Source: an uncultured Oscillospiraceae bacterium (GTDB lineage Bacteria > Bacillota > Clostridia > Oscillospirales > Oscillospiraceae). Taken from it: 6,061 nucleotides of DNA. The position numbers and the translations under genes were made by a program. The DNA is taken from the NCBI GenBank assembly GCA_934636305.1, contig CAKUAM010000104.1:1-6061 (forward strand), written 5' to 3'. Under the pieces are notes generated by a model. The model was not told the DNA's origin. It did no database searches and saw only the letters and a program-made list of their open reading frames with translations. This document shows positions 1 to 5,873 of this stretch, one piece after another; the stretch's first letter is position 1, and the number at the start of each line of letters is the position of its first letter.

Positions 1-125
1 CAGGCCTCCCGCCCACGGCTTTGACCGGTGGTGGACGTTGGAAGCAGAGAAGCAGCAAAGAGGCAACCCACCTGCCGTTTTGTGCAGGTTATAATTGGGT
101 TCGCACGGCTTCTGCGGGGATTTTT
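1..125 (+). ncRNA. ssrS: 6S RNA, 3' portion (5' part outside window)
   Basis: 6S RNA mimics an open promoter and sequesters the housekeeping RNA polymerase holoenzyme. What is visible: a non-coding stretch ending in a hairpin (ACCCACCTGC at about 67-76 against GCAGGTTATAATTGGGT at about 84-100), followed by GGCTTCTGCGGGGA (107-120) and a run of T. By memory, this layout matches the 3' side of E. coli 6S RNA, where a similar hairpin is followed by GGCATCTCGGAGA, the 3' strand of the closing stem. The purine-rich stretch at about 42-66 would be the 3' strand of the central bubble. The 5' partner strand lies before base 1, so the closing stem cannot be verified here. No ORF with a ribosome binding site covers the region. 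Recognition is by sequence similarity and layout, not by a covariance model. Confidence 0.68.
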
Positions 126-149
126 ATTGCAATTCATTTTCAGATGGAA

Positions 150-176
150 ACGCTCTGACGCTGTCAGGGCGTTTTT
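150..176 (+). terminator. Intrinsic terminator after the 6S RNA
   Basis: The arm ACGCTCTGAC (150-159) pairs with GTCAGGGCGT (163-172) around a three-base loop, with one T-G pair. A T-rich tail (172-176) follows. It lies between the putative 6S RNA and the promoter of the foldase gene, so it would separate the two transcription units. A second T run at 121-125, directly after the 6S closing stem, could be the primary 3' end of the RNA. Confidence 0.8.
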
Positions 177-237
177 GTGTCTGCAGCATCCGGTTGCCGC
201 GGGTACGCCAGGTTTGCACATATTGTAAAAATAGTTC

Positions 238-266
238 TTGCATATGCCGTGCTTTTTCGGTATAAT
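238..266 (+). promoter_or_regulatory. Sigma-A promoter of the foldase gene
   Basis: The -35 box is TTGCAT (238-243) and the -10 box is a perfect TATAAT (261-266), separated by 17 bases. Transcription would start near 273, giving a leader of about 67 nt. The promoter also decides the start of the downstream gene: the in-frame ATG at 238 lies inside the -35 box and cannot be on this transcript, so the ATG at 340 is preferred. Confidence 0.8.
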
Positions 267-339
267 ACGCATTGAATTGCCTGACGGACATTTTCTGCCG
301 GGCAGAAATACCCAGACTTATGAGAGGAATGATCCCAAA

Positions 340-1884
340 ATGAGCGCATCTCGCGAAAAGAACCTGCGCAAGGAGCAGACCGCTTCGCCTGAAGCCGTCA
401 AGGAAACGAAGAAAGGCATGAGCAAGGGCCTCAAGACAACGCTGATCGTTGTCTGCACAGTGCTGGTTGTGTGCATTGTTGTTTTCTTCTACATGCTGAC
501 AAGCGGCTTCTTTGCCGGCCACACCACCGCAGCCACCGTTGGCAGCCATAACCTGACGCCCGCAATGGTTAACTACTATTATAAAGGCGCCTATAACAAC
601 ATGCAGAACACCTACGGTGATTATCTGAGCTACTTTCTCGACACGAACACCTCGCTCGACGAGCAGTATTATGACGAAGAAGCCGGCACAACCTGGGCTG
701 ATTTCCTGATTCAGCAGGGTCTGGCCACCGCTTCTGAGGCATATGCCATCTATGACGAAGCCATTGCCAACGGCTACACGCTCTCTGACGACGAGCAGGC
801 TGCCATCGACAGCCAGGTCAGCCAGATCAGCACCTATGCTTCGCTTTATAACACCAGCACCGATGCCTACATTGCCGCCATCTACGGCTCTGGCTGCAAC
901 GAGAAGAACTTCCGCGAATATCTGCGCGTGGTCACAATCGCAGACGCTTATGCCGCCTCTATCCGTGACAGCTTCAGCTATACGCAGGACCAGATTGACA
1001 GCGAATACGCTGCCAACCCCAACAGCTATGACACGGTGACCTACCGTACCTTCCTGGTCTCCGATTCCCTGTTCCAGCAGTCCTCTGACGACACCAGCGA
1101 CGACAGCGCTGAGGCCGCTGAGACGGAGCTGACCGACGAGGAGCTGACGGCCCTGAAGGAGGAAATGGCCTCCAAGATGGCAGCCGACGCCAAGGGCGAC
1201 GAGGATGCCTTCATTGCCGACGCCTATGACAACTGCCAGGAAAGCGCGAAGGACAGCTACGCGGACGAGAGCTACACGCTCCGCCGCAACCAGAGCTATG
1301 CTTCCCTCGATTCCACGATTGCCGACTGGCTGTTTGACACCGCACGCGCAGAGGGCGATACCACGTACCTTGCAACGGACAGCGGCGTCTACTATGTCCT
1401 GTACTACATCTCCCGCAGCACGAACGATTACCAGCTGCCGAACGTCCGCCATATCCTGATCTCCGTCAGCGACACCACGGACGAGGATGCCATGGCAGAA
1501 GCCAGAACGAAGGCAGAAACCATTCTGACTGAGTTTGAATCCGGCGACCAGACTGCAGAGGCCTTCGGCGAGCTGGCCAAGGAATACACGGAGGATTCCA
1601 ACGGCGACGAAGGCGGCCTGTACACCAACATCACCCCGGGCCAGATGGTCACGGAGTTCAACGACTGGTGCTTCGATGAGAGCCGCCAGCCCGGCGACAC
1701 CGGCATCGTTGAGACGACCTACGGCGTGCATGTCATGTACTTCGACAGCTTTGGCGATCTCTATCGCAATGTGCTCGTTGAGAACGCACTGCGCAGCGCG
1801 GATTATACCACATGGCACGATGGCGTCGTCGGTGACGGCACCTATGAGACCGTTGCCTTTGGTATGAAGTTCGTCACGAAATAA
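340..1884 (+). CDS. Membrane-anchored PpiC-type (parvulin) peptidyl-prolyl isomerase, PrsA/SurA-like
   Basis: 514 residues. This is an extracytoplasmic foldase expected to isomerise X-Pro bonds and help exported proteins fold at the outer face of the membrane. The short cytoplasmic N-terminus is rich in Lys, Arg and Glu (1-32). One hydrophobic segment (about 34-53) follows, without a lipobox cysteine, so it looks like an uncleaved anchor rather than the lipoprotein signal of Bacillus PrsA. A SurA_N-like helical region spans about 65-240. A very acidic low-complexity stretch lies at about 248-290. The parvulin domain spans about 366-470, with VRHILI at 369-374, the conserved AFGELAKEYTED at 408-419, a GG pair at 425-426 and YGVHVMYF at 461-468. 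The start at 340 has GAGAGGA (322-328) 11 nt upstream and its own promoter. It is monocistronic, between two terminators. The parvulin assignment is firm; the client proteins are unknown. Confidence 0.93.
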   Translation: MSASREKNLRKEQTASPEAVKETKKGMSKGLKTTLIVVCTVLVVCIVVFFYMLTSGFFAGHTTAATVGSHNLTPAMVNYYYKGAYNNMQNTYGDYLSYFLDTNTSLDEQYYDEEAGTTWADFLIQQGLATASEAYAIYDEAIANGYTLSDDEQAAIDSQVSQISTYASLYNTSTDAYIAAIYGSGCNEKNFREYLRVVTIADAYAASIRDSFSYTQDQIDSEYAANPNSYDTVTYRTFLVSDSLFQQSSDDTSDDSAEAAETELTDEELTALKEEMASKMAADAKGDEDAFIADAYDNCQESAKDSYADESYTLRRNQSYASLDSTIADWLFDTARAEGDTTYLATDSGVYYVLYYISRSTNDYQLPNVRHILISVSDTTDEDAMAEARTKAETILTEFESGDQTAEAFGELAKEYTEDSNGDEGGLYTNITPGQMVTEFNDWCFDESRQPGDTGIVETTYGVHVMYFDSFGDLYRNVLVENALRSADYTTWHDGVVGDGTYETVAFGMKFVTK

Positions 1885-1895
1885 GCGATTCCATT

Positions 1896-1931
1896 CTTCC
1901 CGGCAGTCCGCAGACTGCCGGGAAGTTTTTT
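1896..1931 (+). terminator. Strong intrinsic terminator of the foldase gene
   Basis: A perfect 13-bp stem, CTTCCCGGCAGTC (1896-1908) with GACTGCCGGGAAG (1913-1925), closes a four-base CGCA loop and is followed by six T (1926-1931). It begins 11 bases after the stop codon. There is no long T run on the opposite strand side, so it acts in the + direction. Confidence 0.95.
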
Positions 1932-1948
1932 CTCACGTGTATAAAACG

Positions 1949-1988
1949 CTCCCCTCCTGCGGCAAACTACGCCCGGAGGGGAGTTTTT
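1949..1988 (+). promoter_or_regulatory. Hairpin sequestering the transporter Shine-Dalgarno; terminator-like
   Basis: CTCCCCTCC (1949-1957) pairs perfectly with GGAGGGGAG (1975-1983). A 3-bp inner extension (GCG 1959-1961 with CGC 1970-1972) continues the stem, and five T (1984-1988) follow directly, ending at the ATG at 1989. The 3' arm is the only good Shine-Dalgarno of the first transporter gene, so the folded RNA would both hide the ribosome binding site and resemble an intrinsic terminator. A TATAAA at 1940-1945 could be a -10 box but has no -35 partner. If it is used, transcription would start near 1952 and truncate the hairpin's 5' arm. The pairing is plain in the sequence; a regulatory role is inference, and a simple second terminator is the main alternative. 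Confidence 0.6.
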
Positions 1989-2369
1989 ATGTCTGGATCC
2001 GTTTCTGATCAGCGGCCGCGCATCGTGCTCTGTGCGGCTGCCGGGCTATTGGCCGGCTTTGTCAATGGCCTTTTTGGAGCCGGCGGCGGAATGGTGCTTG
2101 TCCCGCTGCTCATCTGGCTTTGCCGGCTGGAGGACAAAGCCGCATTTTCAAGTGCGATTGCAGTTATTCTGCCCATCTGCATTGTGTCAATTATTGTCTA
2201 TGCCTGTCAGGGCAATCTGCCGCTGCAGCAGGCGCTCCCCTATCTGCTCGGCGGTGCAGCCGGCGGGGTACTGGCAGGGCTTCTGTTTCAGAAGGTCCCG
2301 GCCAGACTCTTACATCTGCTGCTAGGCGCAGTCATTCTTGCGGGAGGGATACGTCTTATATTATGTTAA
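1989..2369 (+). CDS. Half-size TauE/SafE-family (TSUP) membrane protein, first subunit
   Basis: 126 residues, almost entirely hydrophobic, with four to five membrane segments (about 13-31, 35-46, 55-72, 83-100 and 106-124). The glycine signature GLFGAGGGMVLVPLL (27-41) is typical of each repeat of the TauE/SafE family, whose members carry organosulfur compounds, sulfite or other small anions. Normal family members are about 250 residues with two such repeats; this protein holds one. The second half is the next gene, overlapping by 7 bases, so the two probably form a heteromeric transporter. The substrate cannot be read from the sequence. The start at 1989 uses GGAGGGGAG (1975-1983), which lies in a hairpin. 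No convincing promoter is visible between the upstream terminator and the gene. Confidence 0.85.
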   Translation: MSGSVSDQRPRIVLCAAAGLLAGFVNGLFGAGGGMVLVPLLIWLCRLEDKAAFSSAIAVILPICIVSIIVYACQGNLPLQQALPYLLGGAAGGVLAGLLFQKVPARLLHLLLGAVILAGGIRLILC

Positions 2370-2743
2370 CTTTTCTGGTCGCAGTGGCTGCCGGACTCGT
2401 ATGCGGCGTGCTGTCCGGCTTTGGCATCGGCGGCGGCAGCCTTCTGATGGTGTGGATGACGGCGGTATTATCCATGGAACAGAAAACCGCACAGGGCGTG
2501 AATCTTCTTTACTTCCTGCCCTGCGCGGTCTGCGCGCTCATCTTTCATATAAAAAACCGGCAGATCGTCTGGCGCGCGGTCATCCCTGCCGCACTGGCCG
2601 GCCTTGCATCCGCCGTTGGCGGCGCGCTGCTGGCCCAGCATCTCGAGGCTGCGCTGCTGCGCAAGCTATTCGGCGGCTTTCTCGTGCTTGTCGGCCTGTC
2701 AGAAATTTTCCTGAAGGGCCTCAAAAAGCCGTCCGCGCCTTAA
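2363..2743 (+). CDS. Half-size TauE/SafE-family (TSUP) membrane protein, second subunit
   Basis: 126 residues, exactly the length of its partner, with segments at about 2-20, 25-38, 46-62, 72-92 and 100-117. The repeat signature is GFGIGGGSLLMVWM (19-32). The C-terminus KGLKKPSAP is basic and so probably cytoplasmic. The reading frame is open further upstream, but the ATG at 2363 begins the family's usual N-terminus (a hydrophobic helix). It overlaps the preceding stop (TAA at 2367-2369), which suggests translational coupling; GGGAGGG at 2342-2348 lies 14 nt upstream, longer than ideal. It ends at a TAA that overlaps the stop of the convergent DUF2461 gene. It is likely the partner half of a split transporter; the substrate is unknown. 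Confidence 0.85.
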   Translation: MLTFLVAVAAGLVCGVLSGFGIGGGSLLMVWMTAVLSMEQKTAQGVNLLYFLPCAVCALIFHIKNRQIVWRAVIPAALAGLASAVGGALLAQHLEAALLRKLFGGFLVLVGLSEIFLKGLKKPSAP

Positions 2744-3402
2744 TCCGCCATCGTATACGCCTGCTCGCAGAGCTGGTAGAGCGGCACAAGGCTTGCAAAG
2801 TGTGCCTTGACCCAATCGGCCAGCTCCGGCGACGCGCTCAGTGCGTCATAGGGCCTTGCGCTCTCAACCGACACTGAACGCAGATTATACAGCCTGCCGA
2901 TCGCTTCGTCCGCATGGCCCTTCGGCCGCGCGTAGCATGGGCCGGTCAGCGTGAGCTCCTTCTGCGCGTCAAGCTCCTTCAGGATCTTTTCCGCGCGCTT
3001 CGGATCGTTGTCAATCAGCCTGCGCAGCCGCGCAGCAGCAGCCGGCGGCGTCCACCAGCCCGCGCCGCAGCTGTAGCCGTCCGCGCTGACCTCAAACCAG
3101 AAGCACGGCGCCTCGCTGCGGTTCTCCACCGCATTCTGGAACGAAAACCAGATATGATCGTTCAGCGGCCCGCGCCCGAACAGCCGTCTGGCGTCGCGGT
3201 AGATGCGCGAAATGTGAACGTTCAGCTGCAGCTGCGGATACTTCTGCTGAAACCAGTCGTACAGATCCCCGGCCAGCGCCTTTGTCGGCGTCATAACGAG
3301 CTCCTGAAACTCCTGCTTGTGCGCCTGGAACCATTCACGTTCATTATTGAACCGGATGTCCCAGAAAAAATCGACCGTATGGTCCGGATACCCTTGAAAC
3401 AT
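2740..3402 (-). CDS. DUF2461 (TIGR02453) family protein, function unknown
   Basis: 220 residues, close to the family's usual size, soluble, with no signal peptide or membrane segment. Family landmarks that I recognise are NNEREWFQAHKQEF (19-32), RIYRDARR (66-73) in the position of the family's R-I-x-R-D motif, FWFEVSADGYSCGAGWW (101-117) in the position of the conserved aromatic and glycine-rich strand, and the ARPKGHADE segment (158-166). No enzymatic activity is established for the family, and none is proposed. It starts 9 bases after the ruvX stop. Its AAGGAG (3415-3420) overlaps the ruvX stop codon and lies 12 bases upstream of the ATG. The two are therefore very likely co-transcribed. 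The stop is shared with the convergent transporter gene through a TTAA palindrome (2740-2743), which leaves no room for a terminator between them. Confidence 0.85.
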   Translation of the reverse strand: MFQGYPDHTVDFFWDIRFNNEREWFQAHKQEFQELVMTPTKALAGDLYDWFQQKYPQLQLNVHISRIYRDARRLFGRGPLNDHIWFSFQNAVENRSEAPCFWFEVSADGYSCGAGWWTPPAAAARLRRLIDNDPKRAEKILKELDAQKELTLTGPCYARPKGHADEAIGRLYNLRSVSVESARPYDALSASPELADWVKAHFASLVPLYQLCEQAYTMAD

Positions 3403-3411
3403 TGTGTGTAC

Positions 3412-3834
3412 TTACTCCTTCTGATTGCGCAGAAACGCGAGATAGCCCTCCAGAATGAGGCTTGCCGCCACGGCATCGACGGTGTTTTTGCGCTTTTTCC
3501 CGTGGTAATTGCTCTCTGAGAGAATCTGATGTGCCTCTATGGTTGTCCGGCGTTCATCCCACAGAACGGGCTCCATACCAGTTGTCTGTGCAAGCAGCCG
3601 GGCAAATTCCCGGTAAAGCGCGGCCCGCGGCCCCTCTGTGCCGTCCATATTGCGCGGAAAGCCCATCACGATCCGCTCTGCGCCGCTTTTTTCAAGCAGC
3701 GCTTTGATTTCCTGCGCCGTTTTTTCCGGCTTCCAGGAATGGATCACCGCCGTCTGACCGGTCATCCATCCCAGGCTGTCGGAGATTGCCACGCCAGTCC
3801 GTGCGTCGCCGTAATCAATTGCCATTACTTTCAT
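3412..3834 (-). CDS. ruvX: RuvX/YqgF family, putative pre-16S rRNA nuclease / Holliday-junction resolvase-like
   Basis: 140 residues, the usual family length, with an RNase H-like fold. In established family knowledge YqgF/RuvX is a core bacterial protein linked to 5' maturation of 16S rRNA. Visible motifs: AIDYGDARTGVA (5-16) with the first acidic residue D7, VMGFPRNMDG (56-65), DERRTT (93-98), and TVDAVAASLIL (118-128) with D120. These acidic positions are those expected at the active site. The start at 3834 is preferred over the ATG 11 codons upstream (3867). It has AAGGAG (3842-3847) 7 nt away and gives the canonical M-K-hydrophobic-D-x-G beginning. It is followed by the DUF2461 gene. The 75 bases upstream hold no promoter I would defend. 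Confidence 0.95.
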   Translation of the reverse strand: MKVMAIDYGDARTGVAISDSLGWMTGQTAVIHSWKPEKTAQEIKALLEKSGAERIVMGFPRNMDGTEGPRAALYREFARLLAQTTGMEPVLWDERRTTIEAHQILSESNYHGKKRKNTVDAVAASLILEGYLAFLRNQKE

Positions 3835-3909
3835 GTAGTCTCTCCTTGTGTTTTGTATCCAAAGCATGCACTGTGCTTCTCGGCCCTGCCGAACCGCAGT
3901 CAGCCAGTG

Positions 3910-4743
3910 TCATGACAGACCGCTTCCATTTGAAGTATCTGCGTGAATCACAAAAGAAGCCGTCAGTGGAGAATCATTACTGCTATCCAAAGCATAGGCC
4001 TTCATTTCACATTCACCCCAGGCATCCGGTAAAGCGATCTTCTGCTGTGTTTGTCCAGCTGAAAGCATACAGGGAATCAGCTCCATGCCAACTATCCTCC
4101 CATCTGCATCTGTCGCACGCAGAATTACAAGCACCTCCTGCGCTGTCTCAGTATTCTTTGTCAGTATCAGTTCACCCGCAGTGTACAGAAATGAATATGG
4201 TTTATACTTTTCTGTCATACGCGCAACAACGCAATTCCATGTAGCCCTGTCAATGGCTCCGGAGGCAGTAAGCTGATTCTCTTTCTGAAACTTCTTCAAC
4301 ACCGCAGTAGAGCCGGGGCCGTGATAACCATCAACATCTATGGAATAGCCCAGATCCTTCAGGCATGCCTGCACAAATTTTGTGCCATCCTTGTAACCGG
4401 CAATCCCGCTGACATAGGCTGGAACCGTTCCAGAGAACGATGGATATGTAGTCGGATCTTTCAGATCCAACGGTTTTACAACCGGCTTTTCCGGATATTT
4501 TGCATACATCAGCTCCATAACCTTGTTCCATGTCAGCTTGTCAATGGCTCCTGTTTGGCTCAAACCATACCTGGCCTGAAAGGTTTTCACTGTACTGACA
4601 GAGCCTTCCCCGAAAAAACCGTCATAAGCAATGTTGTATCCGAGATCATGCAGACACTCCTGAAAAAAATCCACAGAAAGCCTGTATGTTCTGCAAATTG
4701 ACTTTGTTTCTTCAAACGCCGGATAAGTAGAGCGGTCAGTCAA
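3910..4743 (-). CDS. Peptidoglycan-binding repeat protein; probable detached C-terminal part of the M23 hydrolase
   Basis: 277 codons from the only nearby candidate start, a TTG at 4743 without a Shine-Dalgarno. It has two PG_binding_1-like repeats (about 22-80 and 118-178), each with a DLGY motif, a central DG..G..S turn, an FQ pair and GAID..TWN. Each repeat is preceded by a matching TYP[A/S]F leader, so the true repeat unit is about 93-97 residues. The C-terminal part (about 185-265) is beta-rich, with VLVILRATDADGRIVG and MKAYALDSSNDSPL. It resembles an Ig-like domain common in clostridial surface proteins. These modules normally anchor cell-wall hydrolases, yet the ORF has no signal peptide. 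The frame is the same as that of the upstream M23 peptidase, with only TAG (4798-4800) between them, and repeat 1 begins before the TTG. I read it as the C-terminal half of one interrupted gene; independent expression is the less likely alternative. GC content is lower than in ruvX. Confidence 0.7.
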   Translation of the reverse strand: MTDRSTYPAFEETKSICRTYRLSVDFFQECLHDLGYNIAYDGFFGEGSVSTVKTFQARYGLSQTGAIDKLTWNKVMELMYAKYPEKPVVKPLDLKDPTTYPSFSGTVPAYVSGIAGYKDGTKFVQACLKDLGYSIDVDGYHGPGSTAVLKKFQKENQLTASGAIDRATWNCVVARMTEKYKPYSFLYTAGELILTKNTETAQEVLVILRATDADGRIVGMELIPCMLSAGQTQQKIALPDAWGECEMKAYALDSSNDSPLTASFVIHADTSNGSGLS

Positions 4744-4800
4744 ATCAATCTTCGCTGTTGGGGCAAAATAATACCTTATTCTTGATTTCAGATAGATCTA
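4744..4800 (-). other. In-frame amber codon and linker joining the M23 and peptidoglycan-binding ORFs
   Basis: On the minus strand the peptidase reads ...VVDKTWP, then TAG (4798-4800), then 18 sense codons (YLKSRIRYYFAPTAKID plus a leading I) before the TTG at 4743, with no shift of frame. The residues KIDL just before TDRSTYPAF match PLDL before KDPTTYPSF in the second repeat, so coding homology crosses the presumed start. No ATG or GTG with a ribosome binding site occurs in this stretch. Confidence 0.75.
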
Positions 4801-5574
4801 AGGCCATGTCTTATCAACGACCCCGGCATAATAGTTTGGTCTCGCCGCAGGGTAAAGTTTCCCCTCACTGTATACGTTGCCGTCCGTAATACCCATAGCC
4901 CTGTAAATTGCATTTTTCTCCCAGCTATTCAGCCATTTGCCCAGAATCCGGTTCGGTGCTCTATCCGGTAATCCATATGAAAGACCCTGAAACGCACACT
5001 CATTGGCCGGCATTGTGTTCATAGGGATCGTGCTTATGCTGCTTGAATAGCCGTCTGTGTCAACCTGAAAATGCAGGTGCTCCTTGTCAATCCCTCCGGT
5101 CTTTCCAGAATAGCCGATCAGATCTCCCTGCCTGACCTCCTGATTGACTTTTACCGTATAGGAACGAAATTTCAGGTGCTGATACTGGCTGTACGTCCCG
5201 TCTCTGTGGTTAATCCGAACGAAAGTCCCTCTGCTTCCGGCTGTAGTTTCATCCCCGATATTGCATACCACACCGCTCTTGGACGCATAGACAGGCGTAC
5301 CGGTTTTGCAGTTTATATCGATGCCCTGATGGTCCAGGCTGCCTCCTGATACGTCTCGTCTGCCAAGGTGCGACGTAAACTCCCGCAGTCCTGCACTTGA
5401 ACCAAGCGGCCACATCCAGGCTTCAGCCGCGCCGGAATTTGCCGCCCGTACCTGCATCGGGAAAAGCCCAGGCAGAAGCATGATGGCAATTATCAAGCCC
5501 AGGAGTCTGCGCAAACCAGAAGAATCTCCGACTTTCGACAATCTCATCTTCATCATTTCCCCATTTCTCAACAT
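4798..5574 (-). CDS. Secreted M23 (lysostaphin-type) zinc endopeptidase, cell-wall hydrolase
   Basis: 258 residues. It is predicted to cut peptidoglycan cross-bridges or stem peptides outside the membrane. The signal peptide has a basic n-region, a hydrophobic core (about 24-38) and a V-R-A cleavage site near 42-45. The peptidase core spans about 64-172 and has all expected residues: H82 and D86 (HQGID) plus H168 (HLH) as zinc ligands, H133 (QYQHL) and H166 as catalytic histidines, by analogy with LytM. A C-terminal region (about 190-258) of unknown fold follows. The stop is TAG, the only TAG among the complete genes here, and the frame continues into peptidoglycan-binding repeats. Start uncertain: the ATG at 5574 has no clear ribosome binding site, while ATGs at 5556, 5553 and 5547 follow a GGGGAA and still give a good signal peptide. 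Its own promoter lies at 5597-5630. Confidence 0.9.
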   Translation of the reverse strand: MLRNGEMMKMRLSKVGDSSGLRRLLGLIIAIMLLPGLFPMQVRAANSGAAEAWMWPLGSSAGLREFTSHLGRRDVSGGSLDHQGIDINCKTGTPVYASKSGVVCNIGDETTAGSRGTFVRINHRDGTYSQYQHLKFRSYTVKVNQEVRQGDLIGYSGKTGGIDKEHLHFQVDTDGYSSSISTIPMNTMPANECAFQGLSYGLPDRAPNRILGKWLNSWEKNAIYRAMGITDGNVYSEGKLYPAARPNYYAGVVDKTWP

Positions 5575-5596
5575 ATCTCATGAACCAGTCTAATAC

Positions 5597-5630
5597 ACTA
5601 TAACATACTTTCAGGCCGAATCAATGACAA
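5597..5630 (-). promoter_or_regulatory. Promoter of the M23 hydrolase locus (minus strand)
   Basis: On the minus strand, TTGATT (5619-5624) and TATAGT (5597-5602) are separated by 16 bases. An overlapping alternative is TTGTCA (5625-5630) with TATGTT 17 bases on. Transcription would begin near 5590. This leaves only about 16 nt before the ATG at 5574 but about 35-45 nt before the ATGs at 5553 and 5547, which favours one of the inner starts. It would drive the peptidase and the downstream repeat ORF. Confidence 0.55.
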
Positions 5631-5640
5631 ATAAATACTA

Positions 5641-5804
5641 GGGTGTATCTGATGAAAACAGCCAACGTCCCCGGACAGCGGACCTTTTCGCGCTTTGCTG
5701 CGCCATTTTTCCTTGAAATACGTCAGGATTCCTGCGAAAAAATGTCTTGCCCACCATGAAAATTCCTCGCTGCCGGTCACATCTCCAGTTTTCAGATACA
5801 CACC
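5641..5804. repeat. Gapped inverted repeat bounding a ~164-bp intergenic segment
   Basis: GTGTATCTG (5643-5651) is perfectly complementary to CAGATACAC (5793-5801). With a three-base gap, the match continues inward as AAAAC (5655-5659) against GTTTT (5788-5792). The enclosed 140 or so bases hold no gene that I can support. I see no clear target-site duplication outside the arms, so a small non-autonomous element (MITE-like) is only a possibility. Confidence 0.35.
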
Positions 5805-5838
5805 AAAAAAGAAATCATGATTTTTTCTCAAAATCTTG

Positions 5839-5867
5839 TTGACCCGCAGGAAGTTTTATGCTATTAT
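5839..5867 (+). promoter_or_regulatory. Strong sigma-A promoter of rpmG
   Basis: The -35 box is TTGACC (5839-5844) and the -10 box is TATTAT (5862-5867), 17 bases apart. A TG one base before the -10 (5859-5860) makes it an extended -10 promoter. The start site would be near 5874. The strength fits a ribosomal protein / translation operon. Confidence 0.85.
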
Positions 5868-5873
5868 GACTAC

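Noticed and set aside
238..339. Upstream ATG extending the foldase by 34 codons
   Set aside because: The ATG lies in the -35 box of the gene's own promoter, and the added residues look non-coding; the ATG at 340 has a ribosome binding site.
124..1818. A 564-codon open frame on the minus strand covering the whole foldase gene
   Set aside because: It is the codon-bias shadow of the real gene: it has no recognisable domain, no ribosome binding site, runs antisense through a clear parvulin protein, and extends through the promoter and terminator of the 6S region.
2914..3519. 201-codon plus-strand ORF opposite DUF2461 and ruvX
   Set aside because: It overlaps two recognisable minus-strand genes and has an arginine- and proline-rich composition typical of an antisense shadow.
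3835..3909. Possible terminator or promoter between the repeat ORF and ruvX (CTGC...GCAG inverted repeat, TACAAA)
   Set aside because: The stem is only 4 bp with no T run, and no -35 partner with proper spacing is present; neither call can be defended.
5598..5831. 77-codon minus-strand ORF in the gap upstream of the M23 gene
   Set aside because: It has only a TTG start without a Shine-Dalgarno, no family I recognise, and it ends inside the M23 promoter. It is kept only as part of the inverted-repeat finding.
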